In this document: positions 35,399 to 49,321 of the stretch, in pieces | How positions within the stretch are numbered: the first letter of the stretch is position 1 | Layout: each line of letters opens with the position of its first letter | DNA from: Ricinus communis | Taxonomy: Eukaryota > Streptophyta > Magnoliopsida > Malpighiales > Euphorbiaceae | Reading direction: 5' to 3' | Assembly (NCBI RefSeq): GCF_019578655.1 | Contig: NC_063263.1 | Coordinates: forward strand, 14,197,001 to 14,261,000 | Length of the DNA stretch: 64,000 nucleotides | The notes under the pieces: generated by a model | What the model was told of the DNA's origin: nothing | The model's database searches: none | The model's input: only the letters and a program-made list of their open reading frames with translations | Translations under genes and position numbers: made by a program

Positions 35399-38300
35399 CT
35401 AAGAAGGAGATGTGGACCTTCCTTTCCTTTTACCGGTCAGTGTTGCAGGTTTATTCTCTGAATGCGGAAAAGATTCTTCGCTGTCAAGTATATCATTGTA
35501 ACCTGTGATAGAGTTTGCTTTGGAGGGGCTCAACAGTATCCTATCCTGATACTCAGTTTCAAAAGTTTCAATGTTCATCTCATCTTTGTCAGGTGCATAA
35601 CAAGCACTTGACCGGGTGATGCAGAGCCAGCTTTGTGCAGAATCCTCATTTCCATCACCTGCTATAGGTACATGCCATGATCCCTTTTCTGATTCCTGAA
35701 ATCAAGAAAGAGTTATTAGATTATAATTAATAAAGTCGGCGTTGATCATTTGGTGCCAGCAACATTAAACAACACACCACATATACCAAACAGACCATGC
35801 TCATGCAGCTTACATACACTTAAATCATAGTTATTAAAACTGGACAAGACAACCAGTTGAATAATGCCATTGCTAAAACCGATTAAATTCATGTAAAAGA
35901 CACAGAATAACTAAAAAAAATGCAATGACCCACATCAAACATGATTGAACCCTGTTCAAGTCAATTTTAGTATATAAAACACTGAAAAGAAATACTGCTT
36001 GGCAGTTGACACTACTTAATATATGTCAATGCATGTTGGCATATGCTAATTTTCGTAAGCAATAAAAAATTATCCGAGTTGTAGGCAACTCTCAACAACA
36101 TTTCTTTCTATCAAAGGTGAAATATGTAATCCTCTTAGTCTTATGATCATGTATCATTCCAAGTGCAACTCAATAATACAGTGACGAGAAAAGACAAGTT
36201 CTAGAAGCAGCGAGCATTCAGTTATGGACTAACCATGCAAGAGTTCTCATATAGAAACAAGTTTATTGTGAAATAACCAGTAACACACTAGTGAATCCAT
36301 TGAATTCCTTAAGCTCATATCCTGATTATTAAGTATGAGAAGCCAAAGAAATAGAAATCTCATGAGCAATACATGCCACAAGCCAAAACAATGTTTGACC
36401 ATATGGTACCTGGATCAGGACAGAAAATGGAGGTGGCATCTGAAGTTTCAGCTTGCCTTTCACAAAGGTATATCGCACCTGCAAGTCAATCCATCATAGA
36501 CTGTCAAATATCAGTAACGAGAGAATATACAAGAACTATCATGATGCAGCATGCATCTAAAAGAAAAATATAGTAAATTTAAGAAGGATAATCTTCAGAC
36601 TGGCCCAACAAGAATTTTGCTTTAGATTTCTAATGCATATTAAACACTGTGATCAAGATGGATGCTCAATGTTGAAACAGAAATACTTTCCCAATGACAC
36701 CAACATGCACACAATAGTTTGTGAGGAATACAAGTTAAAACTATTCTTACCCTTCATCCTGCAACAGACACACACATCAATACAACTACAGTAGAAAAAC
36801 GTGATAAGCAAAGTTCTAATCCCTAAAATATGGAAATCAACTTATCAACTAAATAATAGCTATATTTGACACTGTACACTTATTGAATGCCAGAGCTGCA
36901 TAAATAATTTCATAATAAATATAATACTACAATATATTAGAAAATATCTATCTGTAATATAGTGCCTGCAAACCATAATTCACCACAAGATCATTTCACA
37001 GATGGAATATGACCTGGTGCTTCTAATTTCAAAATTGACATCTTGAAAATCTAAGATGCCTCCTGAAAAACGTGTCTGTTACTGCGGAGACTGAGGTAAA
37101 AGATAGGTGCAGCTTAAAATTTAAAAGCAGACACATTCTTATTGGTTTGCAAATATAAATCAGATTTATTGGAAGAACTGAGATTAAAAATTAAAAGAAA
37201 TTTACAAAACAAGTATTGCATTAGAGAACAGAGAGAGTGAGAAACAACAGTTACATATGAGACCAGATTCTTAGAAACGACATACTTGATGCCTTTCTTT
37301 CCACTTGAGAAAGAAGCTGCTTCCTAAAAGTTCAAAAATATGATCTCGCATCTCATCATTAGTGACGAGCAGACACTTCAGTTTTACAGCAGCATAAAGC
37401 CAATACCTGAATTTTGTTTCAGAAAAACTCAAAAAAAAAAAAAATTGTATATCAAAAGAAGAACACACATAAGGTCTGGTCCAGATGTTTATACCAGTCA
37501 TCATTGGAACCATGAGGGGTTGTGTAAAGAATGTCTTTTTCCGTCCACTCCTGAATCAGGTTTCTCTGGGAAGGATTTTCAAGGATTGCCCGCACCCGTT
37601 TATTATGCAAGACAATAAGTGGCCATTTTCCACTACGATCATACAGTTCTTTAACAACAGCATCAAGCTACAATAGAGCAATTTTGAGAACAAGAAATAT
37701 ACTGAAATATTAAACTGAAGGTGCAACAGAAACAGGCTAAATAGAATGGAAAAGAAAAAGATCCACAACAGAAAATTAACAACCTGAGAAATGCTAAATC
37801 CGCCTTCTGCAAAATTTTGCTGGTAGAGTCCAACATTTGCTCCATCCACTATTGCATCATAATCAGCATTTTTGTCCAGCCAATCCTGTGGTAGAAAGTA
37901 TAGAAAGAAGAAAATTACCATGAAGATTGCAATTTTTTTCCGTATGTGAAGTAATTCACGTTTTACTTTCATCAAGTCAAGCGAGAAGAGATCCGTTACG
38001 ACTCAACTTCTTTTTAGAAGACAAAGAGGATCCCTTAACTATTAAAATAGAATTAATAATAAATATGTATAATAGTCTATGGTCTTTTTAAACCAGCATA
38101 TTTCTTATATCCATGCATTTGAAGAAGCAAAGGAGCAAGACAAAACAATAGACACTGGACACTCATACTGCAAACCAATAAAACCAGGAATAACCTCTAT
38201 CACCATCCCAAATAATAACACCCACTAAAGCAGATGGTGCATGTCATTAATAATACTACTGACATTATTATGTAATAATAAGCATGCCAAAACAATCAAC

Positions 38301-39349
38301 TAATGTAGCAACACCGAATCCCCAAACACTGGTATTTATTTCTTCCTGTATCCTAAAACAATGGTCTTTATTTCTTCTACCCTTAGGAGAAAAGGACATA
38401 AACAAGTAACCTCAACTTTACTCACCTGAAACTCACTAAAGTTAGCCTTAACCTCCCTTTCCATAGCCAAACCTGCTAAAGATCCTGCAAACCTCTCAGT
38501 CTCCAGATCATCAATATCAACACAAGCCAAACTCTCCCCACAACAACAACATCTTCCATCCATATCCATGTTTCCTCTCTTCACCCCCCACTTCCCCTTC
38601 TCAATCCACCCAAGCCCATGCCACCCACCTCCATTCTTCACAACAGCCTTTCTCACCAAACCCACATCCAATTCCTTCCCATTCACCTCAAAATCCTTAA
38701 ACCAATCCTCAACTATTTTTGCAGTCTCCTCCTTAACACACCTCACTGTTTTCCTCAATTTCTGCAAATACCCATAAACCCTCTCCTTATTTTTAGTCTC
38801 CACACTAACTTTCAACAATGCAGCAATCTCCAACTCCTCCAAATTCATTCCCATACTAACAATATGATCCTCCACCTCGTAAGCCTTAAAAGCTTCTAAC
38901 TTCTCACAAAAACAAAACAACACGGGATCATAAGTCCTCAATCGAGGTAATTGATTATCAACCAACATATTTTTTATCAAATTAAAAGCATAATCACCAT
39001 CCCCTTTAGCTGCAGCAAGTCTAGCAATGGCAGTAATTGAAGCTTCATTACGTTTGATCCCAGTAGCCACCATATGTTCAAATATGTCAAACCCATTTTG
39101 TAAAGCAAGTTCCTTTTCTGATGGGTCATTAAGAGAGATTGAGCATAGGTAAAGGAGAGTGTTATAGTGATGTTGATTGAGTTGGGTTTTATTGGAAATT
39201 GCGGTTTTGTAAAGAGATATAGCAGAATTGAGATCTTTTGATTTTGAGTAAAAGTTGAGGTTGTAATTGAATTGGGATTCTGGGGTTTGGTTCTTCTTAT
39301 TGGGTTTCTTTTTTCCCATTGGAGCTGTTGTTGTTGTTCCAGTGGCCAT
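35399..39349 (-). CDS. PRORP2: Protein-only RNase P (PRORP2/3-like)
   Basis: Endonuclease that removes 5' leaders from precursor tRNAs without an RNA subunit; PRORP2/3 act in the nucleus. Exons on the minus strand: 39349-38426, 37885-37784, 37667-37495, 37406-37286, 36478-36410 and 35695-35399; 561 residues with all phases consistent. The first exon encodes the PPR domain (about residues 30-240) and the start of the zinc-binding central domain (C267, C270). The NYN metallonuclease domain has the four catalytic aspartates D322 (in DGANVGLY), D398 and D399 (in GSNDDW) and D417 (in TNDEMRDH); spacing matches Arabidopsis PRORP1. H471 and C488 complete the zinc site. A basic tail (TGKRKGRS) may be a nuclear signal. 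The start at 39349 (MATGTTTTAP) was chosen because no transit peptide is then predicted; an in-frame ATG at 39472 would add 41 residues. Confidence 0.9.
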
Positions 39350-39519
39350 TGGTGCAACTTGGAAAAAAAGAAAAAAGAGATTGATAAACCCTAAATTCAA
39401 AATTGATAAAACCCCAGAATCCCAATTGACAAGTCCAGTACATGATGGTGGAGTGAGAGAGAAAAACGACATTGTCGTTTGGGTGATTAACTATTTGGAA
39501 TGCTTGGGCTGAAGTCTAA

Positions 39520-40828
39520 AATCTAGAGAACATATATTTAGTTCAGCCAGTCGTATTTAGGGCCTTTTAAATTTAGGTTGGGCTGAAATTTAGATTTTTT
39601 AAAGATCAAATTAGATTATATTTTGAGCTAATTTCAAAAGGCATAATTATATCACATTGCGAACATAGTAATATGATCTAAGTCTATAAAACACAAGTCT
39701 TTTTTTATCTATACTGGATATATATATCACTATAATAAAAAAATACATATGTACGAGAGTTTTGCATTTTAATATTGAATGATTGCCGCATAAATTATTT
39801 AAAATTAATGAATATATATTAATCATAAGAATCTAGACTAGAAAAAAACTTTTTGATGAATTAATATAAAGTCTTAAAACTAGGTCGGTTAGACTTAGTC
39901 TAAGATATATTATATCTAAAAATATATTTTCCACAAGTATAAATATGTATTGTATTTATAAATAATCCCACCGTAATATATAATATTTCCACAAGAAGCT
40001 GGTGTTTCTTGAGGTGGAGACATTCCAAAGAGGCTGTGAATATTATGTGAACACATCCATTCTTCATCACTTAATTTGTTTGATAGAGAAGAAACCCTAT
40101 AAAATTGTTCCATTTCATTGACTAAAGAGAGGTGGGAAGCCACTAATCTTATTATATTTAATTAAATTATAACCATTATTAAGAATTGAATTTGGCAATG
40201 AGATTTTAATAGATTATATGATCAAGTTGAGAATTTAATACTTTGAATGTTGAGTAGATGATTTTGGTGGGTCCTTTTAAGACTGTTGGTCATGATTTTT
40301 CTTTCTCTTTTTTTTTATTTGAGAAATCTATAAGATATGTGATGCTTTTGACTAAATATTATTATTGCTATCCACATGGTAATTTGTTTGTCAGTTGGAT
40401 GTAACACCTGAATTAATATTTATTATAACAATTTTGACAAAATGAAATTTGTAGGAAAGGTAAATTAATTAATATTTTCACAATTATCTAATGTTTCTTT
40501 CCCCAACAATTCAAAAGAGATCGGAAAATTTAATGGTAAAATAAAATTGAACGTTTAATGAACGATGGATGGATTATCTCACGTTGGATTTATAAGAGAA
40601 TGTAAATGAATTATATTGTAAAAGGCAAATCGTTTTTATTTTGATTTAAATCATGCTACTAATTAGGTTCAATTAAAAAATTAATTTGTTAATCACTCAT
40701 TCACATTCCTTAGGTTTCTAATCTCTTGAGTCTATGAATTGATACAAGGCTACTCTCAAATGTAGACTTTTATTTCGGGTGAAATGCAAACAAAAGATTT
40801 ATTTTTCATATTCTAGTTTTCTCAATGC
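39520..40828. other. Intergenic AT-rich spacer
   Basis: Contains a third copy of the AT-rich dispersed repeat (about 39740-39850). TGTAACACCTG at about 40399 resembles an LTR start but has no partner. No gene found. Confidence 0.5.
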
Positions 40829-41700
40829 AGTGAAAGGGAGTAAAGCCTCATGGACTTGGAACAGTTCTTCTGAAAGATGGTATCAAGTGGCAGATTAATA
40901 ATGGGAAATTTGTGAATGTATGGAGGGATAAATGGATACATAATATCTGGAAAAGGAGGGATTGTGACACCATTTCTCTTTAAGCCAATACACAGTGAGA
41001 TCTGTCCATAAGGAGCAAATGAAAGATCTACTAGCAGTAATGACCAAGTGGCCCATTGGAGAAACTCAATATGGAATTTGCAGAGTTTCCCCAAGATTAA
41101 GATTTCCTTATGGTGATGTTGCAGGAATGCTCTAGCTGCTCAAGCCAACATTGCTAAGAGATGCAATAACTTTATCCTTCTCTGTAATTGATGTGGCAAG
41201 GAAGAGGAGGACATTATGCATATAATCATGCACGAGCCACTTGGTCCACTTGCAATTAAATTTAGCATGTACCCTTTTGTGAATTCTAAAATCTTTTCAT
41301 ATTTGGTGGCAGAAGGTGGTCCTCACTTTTCCTGCACTGAGTTTGACAAACAGAATCAATCAAGCGACCCACATCTATTAGTCCGTGTGGAGTGCTCATA
41401 ATCAAGCCTTATGTCAGGGCAGACTCATTAACCCAATTTCAACTGCTAATGAAGCTTTGGCTACATTCAAATTTTAAAGAGCAGCCTTCGCCCAGGTCAT
41501 CAGAGGAGAACACTCTCCCTTGGACAGTCCCACATCCTGGAAATGGAGGCATAACAAGAAGATTGAAAGTAAATTCTGTAGCAACAGCATTGTCTGTAAC
41601 TTTCAGTCATATTAGGAGAGATCAAAATGAAGTTATTGATTAGATTCGTAATCATCCATCTTTGAGTTCTAATCCTAGATGATACCTAAACCAACCGATT
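40829..41700 (+). mobile_element. LINE fragment: RT-associated zinc-binding domain and RNase H tail
   Basis: Several frames together show the C-terminal part of a plant LINE polyprotein: GSKASWTWNS, then (shifted) KWQINNGKFVNVWRDKWI, then the zinc-binding segment (FPKIKISLW .. ALAAQANIAKR .. CGKEEEDIMH) and an RNase H-like end (VTFSHIRRDQNEVID). Frameshifts and stops separate the pieces. RT and endonuclease are absent. Confidence 0.78.
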
Positions 41701-44700
41701 AAGTTTGCTTTCGGTGGATATAATTCCTTAACAGTGCAATCCAAATGTTGCATTGTACACATTCTCGAATCTAATTCTTTTCTGATTGTAAATTTTATAT
41801 TAAGAGGTAAAATAAATATTTACGACTTTTAGAATAATGTCAATTATAGACTAAATTGGTTAATATGAATTCACCCGTATAAATTTATAAAAAAATATGA
41901 ATCGTGCATTGATGAAACTAGCTGTATTTCATCTCAAATGAATTTGGTTTTTAAAAAGAATAGCAAATGAATGAACATGGAAATCTTGTCAATCAACATC
42001 TTGAGTTTCTAATTCTTTATCAAGTGGAAGTATGTATTTCCAGCGGCAAGAATTTAGCACCATAAACATTCTCTTTCATCTATCCCTCAATCAAGTATAA
42101 TTATTATTGATGTTTCCATCTCAACACAAATAGCTCTTAGCCATTGGATATACGATATGGCAACTTGCCCATCCCTATCTTTCTATTTCTGTTTATTAAA
42201 CTCAGATAGAAATACATTCCCATTTTTTAATATCTTTAAATTTGAGTCTTGATGTGTAATAAAAAATTGAAAAATAATAAGTTCAAAAAAATTTTAGAAA
42301 AAGGACATACTAAACTTATATAAATAAAAAGATTACATGTAAAAAGGGAATTATATAGATTATTTCGATGGTTAATTTCAGAATAATTTAGTCTGTAATA
42401 ATTTGAATATTAACTTTTGTTTATTTAATAAATAATAATATAAAAAAAAATTCTATAGAAAAATAACGATTCGACTCAACTGTATCTGATATAAAATTAG
42501 AATATGCATTAAAACAATGATTCTTATACTTATAAGATTAAGACTAAGTTCTAATTTTTAAGAGTTAATTTGGCATTGCTTATTTTCACATGATTTTTAA
42601 TTTTTTTAATTTTTATAGTTTTTAGTTTGGAATTTTTTGAAAGAAGTAAAATAAATAATTTTTTGTGCTAAAAGTGAAAATAGTAGAAATGAAAAAATTT
42701 AAATCTAAAATTTCAAAAGCAAAAGTCTCCGGCAACTAGTCAAGGACTTCTCTCTTAAGTGCTTTTTAGCCCTTATTTTCTTTTTTCTTTTTTGCAAGTG
42801 ATGAAGCTGACAGCATTTGAATTTTTATATATTTCATCAATTAAAATGAAAATTCATTGGACCAAAATGTGGGGCTAACAAATAAATTAGGTCATCTTAT
42901 ATGTCATGTCCAATTTCTTTTAATAATTATATGACAACATGGTCCACTTTATATATGTTTGGCTATTTATTTGTTTACACCTATTGTTGCTAGAGAATGA
43001 AATGAAAGAATCTTTGATTGATAATGACATTTTATTTTATTTTATATTATTTATTTTTTTTAGTTCAGTCAGTCTCATTGTACCACTTATATCTCATAAT
43101 TTTCTTCTTCTTTATTTAAAACGTGCAAGACTTGTCAAAATTCAAGTAATTTAGGGATGAGCCAAAGTTAACCAAATTGAGAAATGCTGACTCGATCCCT
43201 TCTAATTCAATCCAATAGTACTAATTTGATTTTTGCATATAGGTCTGTGGTTCTTTACTCAGAGAAAAGAAATAATTCAGTTTGAACTGAATAGAATCAA
43301 ATCAAATATATACAATGAATGAATTAAGGAAAAAAGTAATTAGGTAAATTATGTTGTATTATACAATGATATTCATAGAAAAATTAAGTCCGCTAATGAA
43401 TATTGAGACATAAGGTACAATTTTTAAGCCGAGATCCGTCATTTAGATTAAAAAAATTCTAAAATAATATAAAATTTCATAAAGTCATTAGAATTTATCC
43501 GAATCAAAGGAAAAAAGAAATATTGAGTAACCGCCGCTCTGATGAATAGATATAAGTACGCTTCCCTCATAAGCTTAAATAAGATTTTGATGTTTTAGAT
43601 TAACTGTTATTCTATCGAATTTTTATCAATCCACTAATTTGATTATCGAAGAGCCAACTAGACACAGTGTCCATTAACTCCCATAACCTTGTTCTCTCGT
43701 GTTCAACAAAGTCAGCAGATGTAGGATTAACCCATCTCTGAACAGAACCATCAATCACCCATTTTGGAAACTCTTCTATACTATTTCAAAAGAATTTATA
43801 AGGACAGACAAGTTTGAAATGAATTAGGGCAATAAGTAATTTTTATTAAAAAAGAAATTATGGTAGAAAAGGAAAATAGAGAAGATTTTGAATGAACAGG
43901 ACGATAAGTAATTTTCATAAGAAATTGTGGTGACAAAAATAAGTGCCCCTATTTTCCCCAGTATGCAGCTAATTAAATGTTTGATTTGCAGTTTATTTAA
44001 CTCTTAATTATCAATCATATTCAGTGAAGCCCTTGAAGTTGAACTTTGAAGACTTTATAATTATATAATAGTCAGTGATAATCACATTTAATATACCCAT
44101 AAATTAATTTAAACTGGCACAATGTATTTCTAATTGGAGGAAATAGACAAAATCATATTTTGTCTAAATAAAAATAGATCGAAGTGGGGTGACCTTCCAT
44201 ATGAATATAATTTTCTAGAGTGAGGACCATTTGATGAGGGGGGTCATGACCTTAAGAATAACAAAACTATAGTTGGTAAACTTGTATAAATGCTTCTTCA
44301 TAAGGAATCAGGAATTGATGCATGCCTACCTCTATAATTTATGAATTTCAATAGAATAGCAATAGCTTGTATTGATTAAGTGGTCCTAATTAATCTTTTG
44401 AATTATAGTTAACATGACAGATATAGCAATCATGGTTAAGTCAGAACCTATACAGATTCTTTATCGTTATTTTTATTAGCGACCATAAAATATGGTATCT
44501 AAGTCGTGATTATATGCGTTTAACAATACAAATATAGTTTCTAAATCATTGTATTTTTCTAATTTAATCTGTCATATATTAATATTTAACATTCAAAGAA
44601 CATGCATCAGTCCTTTGCAGCAGCTCCCATATAAGAAGCAATAATATTATATATAGCTGGCCAATTTAATAAATTTGAAATGCATTGGACTTACCCGGTG

Positions 44701-46415
44701 GTGGAATATAAAAAAATTCTTGAATCTCACTTGATAGACTAAATATTATTAGAATGGTTTTTTTTTTTTAATAAGATTTGAAGAGTTTTATTATTAAAAA
44801 TTAGAGTTGAATCATTGGTTAAATAAAAAATTCGAAATAAATTAAAATGAGACCATATTATCTACCCTTCAAACTCCATAAACATTTGTATACCACCTAA
44901 CATTTTCAATTTTAATTTAGTAGCTTAACTCAATTGAAGGAGACCAATTTAAAAAGAAATCTCAAGCTTTGCATCATAATGGAATTGATTAAGCACCTAA
45001 TTAACATAAAAATATACTAATTGCTAAAATTAAATTTCATTTTCATAGTCAGATCAGACATAATTAATTGACAAAAAACACTATGATCATCAGTAACATC
45101 CTTATGAAGGATTAATTTGATAAAGGAGGCATGAAATGGATTGATTAACTTTTTTTTAGATCAATTGAATCCCCACATTATCTTTTTCTTTTTTTATTTT
45201 AAGTAAAAAGTTTAAGATGGGATATCAGACAGCACAATGAGATACTGCATTATTTAATACATAAACAATCACATGCCAAGTGATTAAGGTATTTACGTAT
45301 GAAAAACAACATGCTATAGTGCCATCTGACTGCTTCCTGTATTGGACTTAACCTACTTTGTTTTTAGGAAAGGATTCCATTAATGGAATAAAGAGAATTA
45401 TTAATTTAATAACTAAGTGTTAGTTGCATCGTAGATATATTTACTCTTTTTTTTTTTTTTAACTTATTAAGAATTGTTTGTATGTGTGTATTAGATGATG
45501 CTTTATGTTTCACTTTTGCCTCATGTTGTTTCCTTAAACATATACGTATATAAAAAGAGAAAGAAAACAAAATGTTAGCCATATAAAATAACATAATTAT
45601 TATGAGAATGTGAAGTCCAAAATCAGTTTGAATTAATTGTTTAATAAATTAAAAGCTTATTAATTTCTTTTTCATTTTTCTCAACTATTTTTTTTGTATA
45701 TTATTTACGTATTACTGTCTAATGCAAAGTATGTATAATTTTAGTTTTAATTGTTTAAGTATAAAATACTATAATATATATTATTCATTTAGTGAGTAGC
45801 TGTAACTACAAAAAATTTTTTTTTTTTTATTTTATACTCATTTTCTTAAATTAACAAATTTTAATTGTTTATCATCTTTATAATATTCTATATTTTTATT
45901 TTAGAGTAAATATAATAAATTTTATAATATTTATGAAAGAATAATTTAATTTAATTTTACTAGTTTTTTATAATCAAATTTATTTATATTTTTAATTTAA
46001 ATATATTACTAAAAATGATAATTAGTACAAAAAACTTGAGAGTATCAACTTTCGAGAAAAAATAAGAAGGTTTTGTTACTCGAAAGTAGTAAAACAAAGT
46101 GATGCCCCACGTAGGATCCAATTAGGTAATGAAAGATCAAACTAGGCCATGGCCTTAATATAACAATAAAATTAAAAGACTTAATTAATGATTCCGTGGA
46201 GAAAACATATAGCTTTGGACACATTAGATTAAAATATAATAATTATGAAAAGTGTATATATAAAATGATAATATTTTAAAATTTAATTAAATATTTTATA
46301 AAAATTTCTAAAATAATATTTTATTATTTAAAAATATTATGACCGACAATTTTTAAAATAATATTTTTTATTCAAAAAAATTATGTCCAATAGATCCTAA
46401 AATTATTTTAAATCT

Positions 46416-46457
<42 letters not shown>

Positions 46458-47537
46458 ATGAAATTTGATAATTAAAAATGAAAATCATGGGGCGGTAGCA
46501 GACATTATCTATGGATTCTAGCTGCTTCAAAGACATGGAATAAAGCTCTCATGGCTCCATTAATTGATGGGAACCATGTGACATAGCTTCTCTTAATTTA
46601 AATCAAGGGTCACAAATCAATCATTCATTATGCTTACAATACAAAATCATTTTACACTAAAACTCTTAAATTTAAATGCTTATATCTGCATTTTGGTAAA
46701 TTACACTTTGCATCCCTCATCTTTATATCCATTCTATTAAAATAGCTCTTTTATTAGTTATTTGTTATCTTAATAGTATATAAATTAGTCAAAGAGTTGA
46801 TATGTCATTTTTATATTCCATCCATAGACATATTAACCGTAATTTGATTGACTGGCCTATTTAAAAATAAAAATAAAAACAAAAACATATATTAAAATAA
46901 AGTTAGGTATTTATAATTATTCCTAAAAAGCTTTTATCCAGTGTAATAGTTTTATGGGCCAGGATTTTTACTTGTTTAATATTATCCCATTATTTAATAT
47001 TATACTGTAATTACAGACTCTTTTAGCATTTATACTTGTTAATTACCAACGTGTTAATTGATGAACTGATATCTTCTAGATATGCAAGAGTTACAGCTTA
47101 GATAGCTCCATTTCTCAGAGACCTGCCTGCATAGGAGAATGAGATTTGGATAGAAAGCACCATAAATTAGACTTAATGTGCATTGGCAGATGAAAAGTGC
47201 AACTGTCTACTGATTAAAGAGAAGAGAAATTAAACCATTCAATATGTACTTGTATAAAATATTTAAAGCTTACACTTAATTCTAAACCTACCCAAGAAGA
47301 AGAAAGAAAAATGCCTAAAAATTAATAGATATAAAAGGAACCGTGCAACAGTTGTACTAATTAATACTATTAAGATATATGTACAGAAAATGGTCACCAA
47401 ATTCAAGGGCACATGCTAAAATTTGTTTTGATCCATTGGGGGATCAACAGCACATTCTATATGTACATTATTCTATCAGGCCCCACATGATTTACTGGCT
47501 ATGCATGGCCTAATGAACAATGGTGCCCTAAGATGGA
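41701..47537. other. Long gene-free AT-rich region
   Basis: Nearly 6 kb with no supportable gene on either strand. It holds poly-A/T tracts and an (AT)n microsatellite at 46420-46454. The last few hundred bases are the 3' flank of the CYP94C gene. Confidence 0.5.
46420..46454. repeat. (AT)n microsatellite
   Basis: Uninterrupted alternating AT of about 35 bp. Confidence 0.9.
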
Positions 47538-49037
47538 TCATGTTTCCCTTTCTTGAATCACCACTGGTAAACCACCTCTCATGGTGGCGGTGAGACCTGG
47601 GGAAAATCTTGGAACTTGATTTGGATCCACAACCCGAACATTAAATGCTCTGATCATAGTAAGAGCTACACTTTTCATCTCTACTAATGCCATTTCCTTT
47701 CCTAAACAAACCCTAAATCCAGCATGAAAAACAGGATACTTGGATGAGCTTTCAGGCACAAAAACACCATTCTTTAACCATCTTTCAGGTTTGAATTCAA
47801 GACAATCTTGACCCCAAATTCTCTCCATCCTTCCCATCGCATATTGATGATATGTAACCCTAGTGCCTTTTCTAATAAATGTACCATCAGGCAATATGTC
47901 ATCTTCTTGAGAGAATTTTGAATCAAACTGAACAGGAGGGAACAGTCTCATGCTTTCATAAACAGCAGCATTCAGATAATGCAATTCTCTCAATTGTTCA
48001 TAGCTTGTAAGCTCTTCGCTCGATCCCATGACCCGGTCTGACTCCTCTCTGATTGCCGATTCAACTTGTGGGTGTTTTGACAAGAGCCAAAAGAAACTTG
48101 TCAAACCTGAAGCAACAGTGTCCCGACCTGCTAAAAGAAAACTAATGACAATATCACGAAGATACTTATCATCATTGATTGATCCCATGAACCTTGATAA
48201 GAGATCTTTGTTATCCATACATCCTTCTTTTCTCCTGTGATTAATCACTCCTTCTGCGAGTTCATTCACCATCTGTATTGCTTCTTTGAGTTTCTTCTCT
48301 GATCCTATGTTTAAGAACCTTTTCATCTTCCATATCATTGAGGATGCTGCTAGTGCTCTTTCTGCTGATAACTTTGATGCAGTATCGAAAGCAAGTGCGA
48401 ATTCAGAAATGGGTAGAGACAGTTTTAGACAACCAGGGTCTAATCCAAAAGAAAATTTGCAAATGTTGTCAAAAGAAAATCTTCTAAACACATCTTGTAA
48501 ATCAATACCCTGTTGATCTTTGTCACAAGAAATTGAAGACAGGAGAGGAATAAGCCTGCTTTTGATTTCACTCATTATGAGCTCAAAAGCATACATTCTT
48601 ATAGAAACACTACCCAATTCTAAACTGGCCATTTTTCTTTGAAATCTCCAAGAATCACCATCCACGTTGAAAATACCTCTACCCAAAAGATCACCCAAAA
48701 GAGCAGAGAAAGGTTTACCTTTTGGATAGTTTTCAAAGTTGGTTTTGAGAATATACTCCACATTTTCAGGATTGGAAGTAATGATATTGCCAAGAACATG
48801 GATATGAATTGTACCAGTTGGTGATTTTTTGAGTAGATGAGTATACCAATCACAAAGATTAACAAACTCTTTAGCCCAACTGGCAGTGATATAACTCTTG
48901 CAAATGTCACAATTACACCATGGTTTTTGCCTCAGCAGAAAGATTAACAAAGAAAAAAGAGAGAACAGTAAGGTAAAACCAAAGAAAAGCAAGCTAAAAA
49001 CACCAGAAATTGATCCCAGACCATCAAACTGCTCCAT
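47538..49037 (-). CDS. CYP94C1: Cytochrome P450 CYP94C1-like, single exon
   Basis: In Arabidopsis CYP94C1 oxidises jasmonoyl-isoleucine at the omega carbon to hydroxy and carboxy forms, shutting down the hormone signal; it is an ER-bound monooxygenase using NADPH-P450 reductase. The 499-residue frame has an N-terminal membrane anchor (about residues 13-36), the CYP94C-type WCNCDICKSYITASW segment, GDLLGRGIFNVDGDSWRFQR, the I-helix oxygen-binding AGRDT, the ExxR motif ESMR, PERW, and the haem-binding FHAGFRVCLG with C444. Length and the absence of introns fit the CYP94 family. The C-terminus (PGLTATMRGGLPVVIQER) is close to Arabidopsis CYP94C1. No damage seen. Two G-boxes upstream suggest MYC2-type jasmonate induction. 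Confidence 0.93.
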   Translation of the reverse strand: MEQFDGLGSISGVFSLLFFGFTLLFSLFSLLIFLLRQKPWCNCDICKSYITASWAKEFVNLCDWYTHLLKKSPTGTIHIHVLGNIITSNPENVEYILKTNFENYPKGKPFSALLGDLLGRGIFNVDGDSWRFQRKMASLELGSVSIRMYAFELIMSEIKSRLIPLLSSISCDKDQQGIDLQDVFRRFSFDNICKFSFGLDPGCLKLSLPISEFALAFDTASKLSAERALAASSMIWKMKRFLNIGSEKKLKEAIQMVNELAEGVINHRRKEGCMDNKDLLSRFMGSINDDKYLRDIVISFLLAGRDTVASGLTSFFWLLSKHPQVESAIREESDRVMGSSEELTSYEQLRELHYLNAAVYESMRLFPPVQFDSKFSQEDDILPDGTFIRKGTRVTYHQYAMGRMERIWGQDCLEFKPERWLKNGVFVPESSSKYPVFHAGFRVCLGKEMALVEMKSVALTMIRAFNVRVVDPNQVPRFSPGLTATMRGGLPVVIQERET

Positions 49038-49185
49038 TGAACAAGAAAAGGGTGATCAAACAGAATCAATCAAGATTCAAGAAAGAGAGAATTAATGAAA
49101 GAAAAGTATCAGCTGCAGAAAGAAAGGTAAAATGGAAGTGGTTAAGTGGGTAGTAAGTTGAGGGAAAATGAAGGCTGTGGCTACC

Positions 49186-49195
49186 TTTATATAAG
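49186..49195 (-). promoter_or_regulatory. TATA box of the CYP94C gene
   Basis: CTTATATAAA on the minus strand, about 150 nt upstream of the start codon. A purine-rich leader (AAGAAAGAGAGA-like on the + strand view) follows. Confidence 0.65.
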
Positions 49196-49321
49196 GTTTA
49201 AAAGTTATTAATTTTTATTGAAAATTCAAAATGAAAAACAAAATTTAGTTGAATTTTTTTTTTCTTTTAAATTTTGCTAGCTGTTGATAGTTAAGAGAAA
49301 ATTAATTAAGTGCATGAAGAA

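Noticed and set aside
37556..37975. 139-codon minus-strand open frame
   Set aside because: Read-through of PRORP exon 2 into its introns; real exons are bounded by GT/AG and give the conserved protein.
38568..38899. Plus-strand open frames rich in Pro, Ser and Thr
   Set aside because: Antisense of PRORP exon 1.
40399..40420. TGTAACACCTG, like an LTR start
   Set aside because: No partner end; the sequence after it is ordinary AT-rich spacer.
48028..49095. Several + strand open frames
   Set aside because: Antisense of the CYP94C coding exon.
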